Shown: positions 32,405 through 44,220, numbered from the stretch's first letter. The stretch: 64,000 nucleotides of DNA from Plotosus lineatus (GCA_024760905.1 CM045731.1:21730001-21794000); one strand, 5' to 3'. The notes: a model not told the origin generated them from the letters alone. A program made the numbers and translations.

Positions 32405-32688
32405 GGTCACCATGGTGACTCAGTGGTGAGCACAGCAGCAATCTCACAGCCGAAAATCATGCATGTTAGGCTGATCGGTCGTTCCAAATTGCCCCTAGGT
32501 CTGTATGTGAGTGTGAATGGTTATGAGTTTTGGCCCTTTGCTGGTCTGGCGAGCTGCTTAGGTTGCACCCTGCCTTCGCCTAGTATCGGCTGGGATGGGC
32601 TCCAGCCTCCAAGTGACCCTAAAAGTAGGATTGTGTGGCTCACAAGTGAATGAGTGAGTGAGTGAGTGAGTGAGTGAGTGAGTGTGAA
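32405..32688 (+). mobile_element. S1 SINE with (GTGA)n end
   Basis: Head remnant CATGGTGACTCAGTGGTGAG, then CAAATTGCCCCTAGGTCTGT, the GCTGGTCTGGCGAGCTGC tail and an AATGAGTGAGTGAG array to 32684. Part of the head/body junction is deleted. Confidence 0.8.
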
Positions 32689-32689
32689 T

Positions 32690-33292
32690 TGTATTACAGC
32701 CAGAATGACTTTCAGAGCTATTGTTGTATAACATATTTAAAAATATTTCTTCTGACATACAGTACAGCACAATATTTATTATGGAATATCTTTCACCTTT
32801 TTTTTTTTTTTTCCAGTAACAACACTTGTGTGAGTTTATAATGGCAACGATATAATTGAATATGGACATACTGAAAAGACGGACACTTTGAAATAGGAAC
32901 AGAGTGACTCCCACTAATTAGATTGTTCTTGAACTGGAAATAGATTTTTATAATACATTACACTGACAGAAGGAAAGATATACAAAGCCTTCAAAAATAA
33001 TAACTTAAAAGCTTCGCCGATGATTGAAAAGTATGCAGCTTCACTTAAATGTGTACTTGCTAATGAGTAATGTGAAATATAATTAGATACTTCTGTACTG
33101 AAGTCATTATTGCCATTGGCAAAGAATCATAGGCTACACGGGCTACTTCAGCCGGGCCGTCTCGCGAGACGCACACATCTATCTCAGCCCAAGCGTGATT
33201 AGATTGGGAAAACAAGAAGAGAGTGATTTACATTTCACAGTCTGTGCTGCTTATTTTCTGACAATTAGCATCGGGGGACTCACAGAGAGAGC

Positions 33293-33358
<66 letters not shown>

Positions 33359-33600
33359 CCCATTTTTTCACACAAAGGCGAGTCGAATGTATCTTCGCTC
33401 TATGGGATGTTGGGAGAGCTGGTTTTGCTGGGTTTTTTCTCACCATGAGAGTATGTTCATGTTTATTTCTGTCTTTCATTCCTTCCGTCAATTCCATGTT
33501 TATGTTACACTTCGAAAAACAAATATACTTTCCAAATGCGCTGGTATGCTAGTGGGTACAGTCCTATAATCTGACGGCCCATTGGTCCAAAATCCTTAAC
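32690..33600. other. Repeat-poor stretch with a GA microsatellite
   Basis: (GA)n at 33283-33353. No gene or other element recognised; a small GC-rich patch is near 33140-33175. Confidence 0.4.
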
Positions 33601-33687
33601 CCGAACCTAGGGCTCGGCAACTTTAAACACTCATAGAGCCATTTGGACCAGTTTCAACACAGAAAACCCCCCCCCCCCAGAAAACCC

Positions 33688-33976
33688 GGGGTTCGAGTCC
33701 CACTCTCCACAAGGTTGTCACTGCCCCCTGCAGTGCAGCTAACTGGGTTACCAAAGGCCGGCCATGTCTGTCACTGTCTATGGTGAGAGGTTCATGTAAA
33801 AGAACAATTGCTGACTTTTGACAAGAGTAGCTGCAAAGCCGTCAGCGTGCTTCCGCCCTGTGATGACCTGGCAAGCTGTTCAGGGTGTACTCTGCCCTCG
33901 CCCAGAGTCGGCTGAGATGGGCGCCAGCCTCCCCGTGACCCTAATTAGGATTAAGCGGTTAAAGAAAATGAACTGA
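33688..33976 (+). mobile_element. S2-T SINE, 5' truncated, inside hAT
   Basis: Begins at the B-box (GGGTTCGAGTCC) after a C-run. Well-preserved body, GCCGTCAGCGTGCTTCCGCC, then CCTAATTAGGATTAAGCGGT. Confidence 0.9.
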
Positions 33977-33982
33977 ACGGAA

Positions 33983-34190
33983 CAGTGAACCCTCACTTTC
34001 CGCGGTTAATGAGGACCGAGACCCTCCACGAACACAGAATTTCCACGAAGCAGAATCAATCCCCTCTGACTAACGTATATGTACACGTATATGTATATAT
34101 AATATCAATAAATACATATTCAACGCTATATATACTTATAATAACAATTGCACGTTCAAAAATAATGCATAGAATGGAAATAAAATATAA

Positions 34191-34231
<41 letters not shown>

Positions 34232-34265
34232 CATGCACCCAGACAATCACACACAAACAGACAAG

Positions 34266-34297
<32 letters not shown>

Positions 34298-34860
34298 AAT
34301 GCGCATCTCACATGAAAATGTAATCAAATGGTAGAATGCTTAGAGATTCCAAGTCTGGCTGTCAGGCAAGCCCAGTGCATCGCTCTCTTAATGAAAATGA
34401 GTAAAGCAATTACCAAATGTAAAAAAGATCCAATAATGAGCTGATCCAATTTATTCATCTGTGTTGTGAATTACATAAGAAACCAAACTTTAGATTGGAG
34501 TCAATTCCAGAAAGGTTTTGAAGGAGGAGGACGTATAGGAGCCATTTCCAAGGGCGTCACAAACACTTATATCACTGAAATAAACAACACAGAGAGTTAC
34601 GCGGTACGTCCGTACGCCAGCAGCGTTCCACAAGAAGGGATGCTGGGATTCGCGGATGCTGGGGCATTCGTCTCGTCAGCTTGCGAGATTTCAGAGCTGA
34701 GTCAACTCGAGTCGGTAGCGACCTCGCGTCATTTTCCTTAACCTTTTTCCCTATTTTTGCTGACCTTACTTATTTTTAAATTTTTCGATAAATATTTTCG
34801 AAAAACCTGCGATGCCATGAAGCCGCAGAAACTGAAGCGCGAAGTAACGAGGGATCACTG
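33983..34860 (-). mobile_element. Tig-A element carrying extra internal DNA
   Basis: Starts CAGTGAACCCTCACTTTCC, ends CGAGGGATCACTG then TA. Usual blocks flank an extra segment of about 400 bp (34325-34730) not seen in other copies, partly GC-rich (CGGTACGTCCGTACG at about 34601). This may be captured DNA or part of a longer parental element. CA arrays lie at 34193-34228 and 34271-34297. Confidence 0.8.
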
Positions 34861-35687
34861 TATCGTGTATTTCGTTTGTTACCTTTCTGGAAAGTATAAA
34901 AGTAAAGTGAACTGTAGTGTGTTGCATTTATGAATTCAAAGAACTGCTATCGAGAAAATGAAATTTTATTTCTGCAGGCAGACAAAAATATTTTGAACAG
35001 TTTGAACTAACTTTAATAAAAAAGACGTTGGGTTGAAGGTTATTTTCAAATAAAATGTTCAATGTCTAATTGAGTACAATTTGTATTCATGACATCAAAA
35101 GTTTTAACTTGCTGACTGCAATGCAAAAATGCCGTCTGCTTCTGTGTGACATCATCAGACTGCGTTTACTTCTTGAAACATATTTTGCTCAAGTCAGCCT
35201 TCTGCAAATGCAATATGTCCGAAACGGATTTTTTTCCCTCTCACATCTTTATCCGGATATTTTTCAGCAAAAGCTGTGTGCTTATTGTGGAAATGTCCGG
35301 CAACATGTGACTTTTTGTTGTTCATAAATTTATCACCACATATTAGGAATACACTGGGAATCCACCCTCAGCAGCAGAAAAAGCAAATTAATCTGTGCAC
35401 ATCTCATTAAATATTCTGTTTTCTCCAGAAACTTTTCTTGCATTTATCTATGTTGGCCAGCCTGGGGTTAAAAAGTTAAATCTGAATTGAATGGCATGCT
35501 CTATGCCGCATCTGTGAATTTTGCAAGCCGTTATCATGCATATTTTGAGCGAAAATTTTTTAAACATATTTATTTTAATTTACATATTTATTTTAATGTT
35601 ATGAATGCATCATAATCTGAGAATCTGAAATTGCATAAAAAAAACTAACCAACCAAAATGAAATAAATTTATATTAAATATTTATTA
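34861..35687. other. hAT interior between two Tig-A copies
   Basis: Sequence between the nested elements, presumably the original hAT interior. No transposase frame was recognised. Confidence 0.45.
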
Positions 35688-36188
35688 CAGTGATTCCTCT
35701 GTACTTCGTACTTCAGTTCCTGCGGCTTCAATGCATCGTGGGTTTTTCAAAAATATTCATAGCAAAATGAAAAAAAAAAAAAAGGAAATTAAGGAAAAAA
35801 TAGGGGAAAAGTTAAGAAAAATGCTGCAAAACAAGGCCAATTATGCAAAACCCCCCCAAACAAACAAAAACAAAAAACCAACCCAAAACCCCCCAACAAA
35901 ACAACATGTACTTACATTTTATGTGAGTCACGCATCTGTGTGCACGGCGCGTCTGTATGTGTGTGTATTTATAATTTATTTACGTCTTATGCATTATTTT
36001 TGAATGTTTAATAGTTACTATAAGCATTTATAGCATTGAATATGTATTTATTGATATTATATACACATGTACATGTACGTGTACATCAGTCGGGGGGGGG
36101 GGGGGGGGGGATCGATCCTATTTCGCGGAAATCAAGGGTCGCGTGCGGGTCTCACTCCCCATTTACCGCAGAAAGTTATGGATCCCTG
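35688..36188 (+). mobile_element. Tig-A element inside hAT
   Basis: CAGTGATTCCTCTGTACTTC to AAAGTTATGGATCCCTG, TA at 35686-35687 and 36189-36190. All family blocks present; a poly(G) run of about 16 lies near 36093-36110. Confidence 0.88.
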
Positions 36189-36547
36189 TATTTATTTTCA
36201 AAAGCTACAGGGAGCTGTAGCAGTGGAATGAAAGAGCCACTTGCGGCTCCGGAGCCGTGGGTTGCCGACCCCTGCCCTAATCTAACTGAATTAAGGAGAG
36301 GGAAGCCCTGCTGATTTAAGCAGGGTGATCATCTGATATGAATAGGACAGTCTGTTCAATGGGCTGTTGGAACATAGAACTGTCACCGATGCTAGCAAGC
36401 ATCTGTAAAATAGTTATCTTCTTCTTCTTCTTCTTCTTCTGCTTTTATTTTTTTATTTGCATCTTTTTCCTACGTCCATGCAAGGTCAGAGTATGCAGAG
36501 TATTCAGCGTATTGTCAGGGTTTTTTACGGTAATCCTCATATCCATC

Positions 36548-36698
36548 AACGTGTCAAAGCCGTTAGCGTGTTTCTGTCCCTTGCTGAAGGGTTGTGTCAG
36601 GAAGGGCATCCGACGTAAAAACCTATACCAAATCAAACGTGCGAATCATTCACTGTGGCGACTCCCGAGAAAAGGGAAAAAGCCAAAACGGAATCTCT
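36548..36698 (+). mobile_element. S2-L SINE, 5' truncated, with 13-bp target duplication
   Basis: CCTCATATCCATC at 36535-36547 and 36699-36711. Starts CAAAGCCGTTAGCGTGTTTC, then CTTGCTGAAGGGTTGTGTC and the LINE-type tail GGGAAAAAGCCAAAACG. The junction from S2 body to LINE-like tail is very clear here. Confidence 0.93.
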
Positions 36699-36699
36699 C

Positions 36700-36932
36700 C
36701 TCATATCCATCCACACTCAACTTTGGAACAGCCTTTTAACTGAATGCGCATTTCTTTGTGAGGAAACCCCTGTGGGCTGTGCATGGATGATTAGGCCATG
36801 GGCTACTACCTTGGGATGTTTGGGCCAAGGGGACATCTTAAGTGGTCTTTGGGGACATGCCGAGTATTTATGTATTTTTTTGGGGGGTGGGGTGGGGGTG
36901 GGGTGGGGGGTATTTTTGCTTTATATATAAAA
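36700..36932. other. Short unique stretch with a G-rich run
   Basis: GGGGTGGGG repeats at 36880-36909. Nothing else recognised. Confidence 0.4.
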
Positions 36933-36934
36933 TG

Positions 36935-37066
36935 TCCATGGCCCAATCATGACCTAGATTCCCTGTGACCACGGGAAGAACAAACAGACTTCACACCGAA
37001 ATACCTCTACTGACAACAAGACTTGAACCCAGGACCTTGGTGCCATGAGGACAGCACACTAACCAC
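36935..37066 (-). mobile_element. S1 SINE head part
   Basis: TTGAACCCAGGACCTTGGTGC and CACACTAACCACAAGG are an S1 head on the minus strand, preceded by CTAGATTCCCTGTG body sequence. It abuts an S4 SINE. Confidence 0.65.
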
Positions 37067-37067
37067 A

Positions 37068-37255
37068 AGGCAGTGGTGGCTTAGTGGTTAAGGCAATGAT
37101 GTAATGATCTGAAGGTGAGTAGTTCAATTCCCACCATCATCACAGTTGGACCTTTGAGCAAAACCTTTAACCATCAATTGTTCAGATGTATTAAAAAATA
37201 ATAATTGCAAGTCACTCTGGATAAGTGTGTCTGTGTCTGTCAAATAATGTAAAAG
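37068..37255 (+). mobile_element. S4 SINE with HpaI/L2-like tail
   Basis: GGCAGTGGTGGCTTAGTGGT head, B-box AGTTCAATTCCC, GACCTTTGAGCAAAACC, then GCAAGTCACTCTGGATAAGT and CTGTCAAATAATGTAAA. The tail resembles the HpaI-type SINE 3' end that is shared with L2-like LINEs in fish. Confidence 0.82.
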
Positions 37256-37428
37256 TAAACAAATTTCCCCATTAGCCGGTTATTCGATTTTGTAAAATAG
37301 CAACATTCATTTATTCATTCATTCTCAATACAAGATATTCAGTTTGGGTTGGGGTTGGGGTTGGGGGGGGCTGTAGCCGGTATCTGAGGACATTAGTGAA
37401 GAAGTGTGGTACGTCCTGGACATTATTC

Positions 37429-37735
37429 CATTCATTCATTCATTTTTGTAAGCTGCTTAATCCTAATTAGGGTCACGGTGAGGCTGGTGCCCATCTCAGC
37501 TGACTTTGGGCCAGGGCAGGGTACACCCTAGACAGCTTACCAGGCCATTGTAGGTCCAGACGCGCACACGCCAAACCATCCATACTCATAACTACGGGAG
37601 ATTTGGAACAGCCGTGTTTTTGGACTGTCAGAGGAAACTGGAGTATGAGAAGAAAACCCACACAAGCATGGGGAAACTCCCCGAGCGTGGGAATCGAACC
37701 TGGTCCTTCTTGCTACGAGGCAGATATGCAAACAT
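37429..37735 (-). mobile_element. S1 SINE, near complete
   Basis: CATTCATTCATTCATTTTTG, GCTTAATCCTAATTAGGGTC and GCCCATCTCAGCTGACTTTG form the tail. The body contains CTGTCAGAGGAAACTGGAGT, and the head has GGGAATCGAACCTGG. One of the best S1 copies. Confidence 0.9.
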
Positions 37736-37782
37736 TGATATGTAACCATGTGACCCCTGTCTGTCTAATGCAGGGATATTCA

Positions 37783-38090
37783 CACTCACTCATTTGCCAC
37801 CATGAATCCTATTAAAGCTGTGGAGAGACTGGAGCCTATCTCAGCCAACACTAAGTGCAGGAAGGGCACAGAACGAACGGACAGCATGATATTCACATTG
37901 TATAATGGGCGGTGTATCCAACTGTACTGAAATTAACTGATCCAGTCTACATTCTTTGGATGAAGCCAACGTGGGCATGAGGAGAACAATCGAAAACGAC
38001 CCACCTCGGCCACCCAGCAACTCCAAATCCAGAACCCACTTGCTTTAAAGTGACTGAGTGAACAATTACACTATAAACCAACTACTAAAG
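37783..38090 (-). mobile_element. S1 SINE, decayed
   Basis: CACTCACTCATTTGCC, then GAGACTGGAGCCTATCTCAG and weak body similarity to about 38040. Heavily diverged. Confidence 0.6.
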
Positions 38091-38094
38091 CCAC

Positions 38095-38297
38095 AACAGT
38101 GAGGTAAAAATATCTTGATAACGATGACATTGTTTCAGTTTCATTTCATCCGTTGAGCAAACATGGCCTGTGTGTAATAATCCTGTGTTAATGGGATCAG
38201 GTGTCAAGCTCCTACCAAGAAGAATGAAGGATTTTTCACAGCTCGGCTTCTCGATATCTCCGGCAGCACTGTGATAATGAAGCAGAGAGGTCTACAC

Positions 38298-38334
<37 letters not shown>

Positions 38335-39400
38335 AATGGATAAAAATGGGAAAGAGCCAGCACGTTACTTTATAATTAGCCTTGTGGGTTCATGGAGGAA
38401 GAGTTCAGTTTAATCTTTGTGCGTCAAGCCGGTGATGCGGCACCACTTAAAGAAGTATGAAATCTCACAATTAACAGCATCACAAGGCGTTCATCCTTTC
38501 CGGCTGATTTGTCGTCTCTTTTTCGACAGTACCCGGCTTGTCACTCTGGGTTTCATTTCCCCGGCTTGCATTTCCTTCATTCGCTGTCAGAAATTAGGCG
38601 GTGACATTATCAGGGCTGCTGCTGAGTCTCAGCTTTGTCATCACTGTCATGCGTGATGGTGAGGTCATTTATTTATTTTTTTTTCCAGGGCGCTAATTTG
38701 GCATAGATGAATTAAACAGGGTGATGGATAAAAAAAAAAAAAAAAAAAGAAAGAAAGAAAATGGAGTAGGAGGAAAGGAAGAAAAAAGAGATACAGGGGA
38801 AATGGTTTTTTATTGTTCATCGTCCCTCAAAACAGTTTGACACCAAAACAATTAGGTGAAGGAATTAATCACTTTGCACATGGCGGGGTGCCTTTGAAAA
38901 TTTGTATATGGACGGAAAAAAAAAAAAAAAGTCAGAAATGAGGATTCGCAGAAATAAATTAACACTCTTTGACCCCAATCTCCTTAACTTCAATCTAGTT
39001 AGGCAGTGCCTTAATCACAGCATAATTAATTGGCGTCCTGGTTGATTCATCGAGAATAATACTTGTTCTTTTCCTTAAATAGGATATCTGGGAGTGAGTG
39101 AGTGAGACTGAAGGACATGGAGAAAGGTTGTCTGTGATATGTGCTCATTTTCCCACTGTTTATTAAGGATTTAACTTGAGCAGGACGCTTATCTAGGAGA
39201 CGTGTAGGAGGAACAGAATGAGATCCAGACGTCGGGTCAAACTGGTATTCAGAGTCTGAAAGTTACATCAATATTTATGTGAGGAAAGTTGTTCGTATTC
39301 AGAGTCGGGTTGCGTTTGTGCTGCGGATCGTTTCCTGGTCTTTCTGTTGAAGTTAATCAAATATTCTACATGGAGAGAACATTTCCAGGGTTCTTAAGAC
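38095..39400. other. Repeat-poor stretch with poly(A) runs
   Basis: Poly(A) runs at 38299-38329, 38730-38748 and 38915-38930. Balanced blocks near 38150-38290 and 38400-38680 are candidate conserved noncoding DNA. No exon recognised. Confidence 0.4.
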
Positions 39401-39403
39401 AAA

Positions 39404-39713
39404 GCACGGGCCGGCGGTGTAGTGGTTAGGGTGCTGGGCTCGTGATCAGGTGGTTGTGAGTTCAAATCCCAGTTAGAACCACACTGTGCTTAGACCCCTG
39501 GGCAAGGTCTCAACCATAAGTGTGCCTCTGTTCACCAAGCAGTATAACTGGGTACCAGTAAAATATACTGGGAAGGTAACCTGCGATGGACTAGTGTCCC
39601 ATCCAGGAGGTGTTGAATTCCTAATCGCTTCACGCTACAGAAACCGTGGATAAGCACCGGCCTGACGAGCCACTCGGCTCGGGCGGAAAAAGCCCAAAGG
39701 ACTTTACCTTACC
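39404..39713 (+). mobile_element. S3 SINE with 9-bp target duplication
   Basis: TAAGACAAA at 39395-39403 and 39714-39722. Complete head, B-box GAGTTCAAATCCC, AAAATATACTGGGAAGG and CCCAAAGGACTTTACCTTAC. Shows the unoccupied form of the Tigger target in the 14124 copy. Confidence 0.9.
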
Positions 39714-39724
39714 TAAGACAAATT

Positions 39725-40324
39725 GCTAATGCTAGGTTCTTCTGTAGTGTTTGGCTAGCACTCGCCTTTAACCCTGAAAAAGAAAAATGATGGACGTTCT
39801 TTGCTATTAAACACTGAGACACTATTAACTAGGGGACGTCACAGCCCCCTTTTGACTCTCATTGCCTTTCTATTGTGATGGACTGCTGGGTGGAGAGCTA
39901 GAATAATCCAAGGGAGGCTGGGTTAACCAGTGTGACACATCATTGAAGTAGACACACACAGATCAGCAGCGGCTCGTAGTGGGTAGTGTGTCGGTTGTCT
40001 GGGGTTCAGTGTAAACACTCAATGAGCTCCATGAAGTTCGTCGGCTATGATCCCGAAAGATCGGCGAGCAGGATGATTGGATCCTGGATGAGCCCCCAAT
40101 TTATGTGACGTACTGGTGTGTAGAGAGATAGAATAATCCAGAAAGGGGGGGGGGGGTCAACCAGTGTAACACTTATTTGAAGTAGACAGACAGTGGTCAG
40201 AAATGGCTCGTAGTGGGTAGTGTCTTGGTTGTTTTGGGGTTCGGTGCGTTCCGTCATATAAAGGCTAAGGAAGTGCATAGATCTCCTCTGTTTTATATCC
40301 ACGTCTGAATCACAGCTAGCATAT
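39725..40324. other. Unique stretch with an internal decayed duplication
   Basis: Segments 39897-40019 and 40123-40255 are similar (AATAATCCA, then GTCAACCAGTGT, GGCTCGTAGTGGGTAGTGT and GGGGTTC), about 230 bp apart. This suggests an old local duplication. No gene seen. Confidence 0.5.
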
Positions 40325-40325
40325 A

Positions 40326-40597
40326 CAGTGATCCCTCACTTTCCGCGGTTAATGGGGACCGAGGACCCCCCGCGATTGCCGATTTCCGCGAAGTAAGATT
40401 GACCCACCTCACATAAAAATGTAAACAGTTTTTTTTTTTTTTTTTCCACAATTGGCCTTGTTTTGCTCATTGTCCTTAACGTTTCACCTCTTTTTCCTTC
40501 ATTTACTTATGTTTTTATTTTTCGATGAATATTTTTGAAAAACCAGCGATGCACTGAAGCTGCAGAAACTGAAGCACGAAGTAGCGAGGGATCACTG
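40326..40597 (-). mobile_element. Tig-A element, short internally deleted form
   Basis: CAGTGATCCCTCACTTTCC to GCGAGGGATCACTG, with both ends intact but only 272 bp. The central AT-rich blocks are deleted between TGACCCACC and TCACATAAAAATG. The left side has TA; the right runs into the ATCT array. Confidence 0.9.
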
Positions 40598-41350
<753 letters not shown>

Positions 41351-41430
41351 CTATGAAAACGTGGCACAAAATGAGACACGGACACAGTGAGAATCATTAA
41401 ACGTGTACGTCAGTGTCTGTGGGTAAACTG

Positions 41431-41635
41431 TACAGACAAAAGTTTATGGACACTTGACCACTGTTTCTGTATGTGGTTCTTGACTCTTAGTTCTAGTGAA
41501 GGGAAATTGTAACACAACCGCAGATGAAGACATTCTGCACAATTGTGTGTTTTCAGCTTTTGAGCACCAACTTCACAAGAAGATATATATGGGTCTGACG
41601 GTCACGTGTTCCTAAACTTTTGCCGATATATTGTA
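41431..41635. mobile_element. Tc1-like remnant, deletion derivative
   Basis: Left ACAAAAGTTTATGGACAC and right, inverted, GCAAAAGTTTAGGAACACG, with GACCACTG/GGTCTGACGGTC next inward. These resemble the ends of fish Tc1-like elements. Only about 205 bp remain, with no transposase. Confidence 0.65.
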
Positions 41636-41639
41636 TACA

Positions 41640-42610
41640 AAGGCTGTAGGGTGTTAATTCAACCTTGGGGATCTTACTGCGGGGTATTGCAGTTTGATTG
41701 TTTTTAGATTTGCTAGACTGAACTGAATGAAAGTTGTGACTGGAGCAGCTCATTTAGAATTGCCAGAGTTGCTCAGCCAAAATCAGAACAAGGGCAGACC
41801 TTTCACTTTAATGTCAGCCAACTTCAAATTTATTTAAAAGAGATAACGAGACACAGAAATGGCACCGCCCCACTGATTGCCTTAAACAACAGATAACCGG
41901 CAGTGATTTTCTGCTGCATTTACTCCAAAGCCTAAGATGCTAGAATTGTACCAGCCAGAGTATGAACTCTGGGCTGCAGGCCATTGATTGGAAACTCTTC
42001 TTTATTGATGAGTGGATGATCTGCTGTGTCTATGCTATCTTTACCTTGACTGCTGTGATTGATTTACTGGTATTCTCTCATAGGCAGTGATCAATGTGCA
42101 GCACTGATGAGCTTAAGATTACACGCCTGCCCCAGAAAAAGAGTTCAGAGCCACTGAGAATCACCCTCCATCAGGCACGCTATAAGCCTCAGAGTTCTTG
42201 GATTGCTTTTATTTTCTTCTTTGATGAAAAACTAAAACAGAACTTTACTGAGAAGATGCTTTCTATTTAATAATAAACAGTGGGAATTGTTATATGGAAT
42301 TGAAATAGAGTGGACTCACCTGCATACACCTTCTGCACCTTCGTATTTCGAAGCCGTGGTGTTGGTGTTCCTCATTTCTTCTGCCCCACATGAAATAATG
42401 AAATAACATCCATCGCGGCTTTACTGTGTTATATAATAACATATATGGATTTCTCCTTTATGGACATACTGCATGTACACAGCTGACAAATTAAAGGTAA
42501 ATTAAAAAAACAAACAAAAAACAATATAGTGTGTCAGTAACGTACTGAGCAACTACAAGCACCCAGAACACAGCCGTAAATAATAAAAACTGTACATGTA
42601 TAAAAGTGAA
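41640..42610. other. Repeat-poor stretch, nothing identified
   Basis: No repeat family or gene recognised in nearly 1 kb. Confidence 0.4.
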
Positions 42611-42842
42611 CTGGGAGGGTGGCGTAGTGGGTAGCATGTCCAACTCTCAGCAAGAAGATCCTAGATTACTTGCGCTGTACTTTCGTGGATTTCCTCCAGG
42701 CGCTCCAGTGTCCTCCCACAGCCAATGACATGAGCATAAGGATAATTGGCTAAGCTAGGTGGTAGTGAGAGTGTGAGTGGTTGTGTGCTCTGCTATGGAC
42801 TGCCATGCTGTTCAGGATGTAGCTTGCCTTTGCCTAGAGTTA
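42611..42842 (+). mobile_element. S1 SINE, diverged
   Basis: GGGAGGGTGGCGTAGTGGGT head, TTTCCTCCAGGCGCTCCAG, GTGTGAGTGGTTGTGTGC, then the CTGCTATGGACTGCC tail to TTGCCTAGAGTT. Confidence 0.8.
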
Positions 42843-42957
42843 TAACACCTACGAGTTATAAGTCAATGAAGGTGTATATCACCAGCTGTGAAGGGCTTGT
42901 GCATACCCTATAACACTAATGATGAAAAATTTGAACAACACTGGTTAGAGTGTCAAC

Positions 42958-43200
42958 TTCTTTTCTTCTTCTTCTTTTCCTTTCGGCTGTTCCCTTCAGG
43001 GGTCGCCACAGCAAATGATCTGCCTCCATCTCTCCCTATCCTCTGCATCTTCTACTCTTACTCCAACGACCTTCATGTCCGCCTTCACCACATCCATAAA
43101 TCTTCTCTTTGGTCTTCCTCTGGGCCTTTTGCCTGGTAGTTCCAACCTCAGCATCCTACTACCAATATACTCACTATCCCTCCTCTGTACATGTCCAAAA
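42958..43200 (-). mobile_element. LINE copy, strongly 5' truncated, with 16-bp target duplication
   Basis: TGGTTAGAGTGTCAAC (42942-42957) and TGGTTAGAATGTCAAC (43201-43216), one mismatch. Contains only the last 65 or so codons of the LINE frame (minus strand) plus the 3' end CGAAAGGAAAAGAAGAAG. Dead on arrival, like most LINE copies. Confidence 0.93.
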
Positions 43201-43493
43201 TGGTTAGAATGTCAACATCATTGCCAAATCAAATGCAAGCAATAAGTTCAGCACCTCCCAGAACTGCCAAACTCGAAAGAACTTGATTTTGAAAGGTACC
43301 TTGTTCCCTGTAAAAACCCCATCTACGCTATCAGAAAATAAAGTCTGTTATTGTACCCAGAGCGGTCTGTGGCTATAGTAGCTTGTCTGTGGGGCCAGAC
43401 AAGACGTACTAGCCTTCAATCCTCAAACACATCATTGAGACATGGTTGCCCTTCCTTGGTCCAACTTTCATAGGTATGTACCAGTGCATACCA

Positions 43494-43708
43494 AGGGCAG
43501 TGGTGTCCTGGTGGTAAAAGGTGCTGGATTGCTGATTCTAAGGTTGGGGGTTCGAGTTCCACTCTCCACGAGATTGTCACCCCCCCCCCCCAGTGCAGCC
43601 AACTGGTATATCAAAGGCCGGCCATGTCTCTCAATGTCTATGGTGAGAGGTTAATGTAAAAGAACCATCGCTGACTTTCGACAAGAGTAGCTGCATTGCC
43701 ATCAGCCT
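43494..43708 (+). mobile_element. S2 SINE, tail missing
   Basis: AAGGGCAGTGGTGTCCTGGTGG head, B-box GGTTCGAGTTCC, body to GCATTGCCATCAGCC, then unrelated sequence. It stops just at the point where S2-L and S2-T diverge. Confidence 0.85.
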
Positions 43709-43757
43709 CATCAAAACCATTTGCTCAGTGTACTTTCTGCATAATACATTACAGTAG

Positions 43758-43880
43758 ACCAGTGCTCACCCACCCTGCTGCTGGAGATCTACCCCGCCTA
43801 AGACTTTTACTTCAACCCTAATTGTACCTGCCTAACCACCTAATCAGTGACTTTCAAGATTCCTGATCATTTGGAGATCA
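43758..43880 (+). mobile_element. hAT-like MITE fragment
   Basis: CCAGTGCTCACCCACCCTGC, TGCTGGAGATCTACC and ACTTCAACCCTAATTG resemble a common fish hAT-type short element (CTGGAGA...CTACC). Only one end is present. Confidence 0.5.
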
Positions 43881-43892
43881 AACATGTAGAAA

Positions 43893-44220
43893 GGGAGGGC
43901 AGTGGGGGCCAAGTGATATAGGGCGCTGGATTGCTGATCCAAAGGTTGGGGGTTCGAGTCCCACTCTCCACAAGGTTATCACTGTCCCCCCAGTGCAGCT
44001 AACTGGGTTATCAAAGGTCAGCTATGGTGTGAGGCATGTATAAGAACCATTGCTGACTTTCAACAAGTGTAGCTGCAAAGCAGTCAGTGTGTTTCCGCCC
44101 TGTAATGGCCTGGCAAGCTATCCAGGGTCTACTCTGCCCTCGCCTGGAGTCGGCTGGGATGGGCGCCAGCCTCCCCGTGACCCTAATTAGGATTAAGCGG
44201 TTACAGAAAGTGAAATGATG
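43893..44220 (+). mobile_element. S2-T SINE, full length, with perfect 12-bp target duplication
   Basis: AACATGTAGAAA at 43881-43892 and 44221-44232. The 328-bp element has the head GGAGGGCAGTGGGGGCC, B-box, S2 body, GCAGTCAGTGTGTTTCCGCC and the S1-type tail CCTAATTAGGATTAAGCGG. Best reference for the hybrid form. Confidence 0.95.
43951..43961 (+). promoter_or_regulatory. Pol III B-box in the S2 head
   Basis: GGTTCGAGTCC is a perfect match to the tRNA B-box consensus GGTTCGANTCC. A weaker A-box lies about 35 bp upstream (GCCAAGTGATATAGG). The same pair is kept in most S2 heads. Confidence 0.8.

Larger units (their letters stand above)
33608..36274. mobile_element. hAT-like element enlarged by nested insertions
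   Basis: Left end TAGGGCTCGGCAAC and right end GTTGCCGACCCCTG are inverted. The right side has the familiar AAAGAGCCACTTGCGGCTCC palindromic region. Flanks CCCGAACC (33600-33607) and CCCTAATC (36275-36282) agree at 6 of 8, compatible with an old 8-bp hAT duplication. Inside lie an S2-T SINE and two Tig-A copies. Confidence 0.7.

Noticed and set aside
33195..33569. 124-codon frame with an Arg-Glu repeat, like a charged coiled coil
   Set aside because: The charged region is exactly the GA microsatellite. The flanks show no recognisable domain.
43951..43961. Perfect B-box as a sign of a functional tRNA gene
   Set aside because: The flanking sequence does not fold into a cloverleaf and recurs many times as a SINE head with target duplications. 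It is a SINE promoter, not a tRNA gene.
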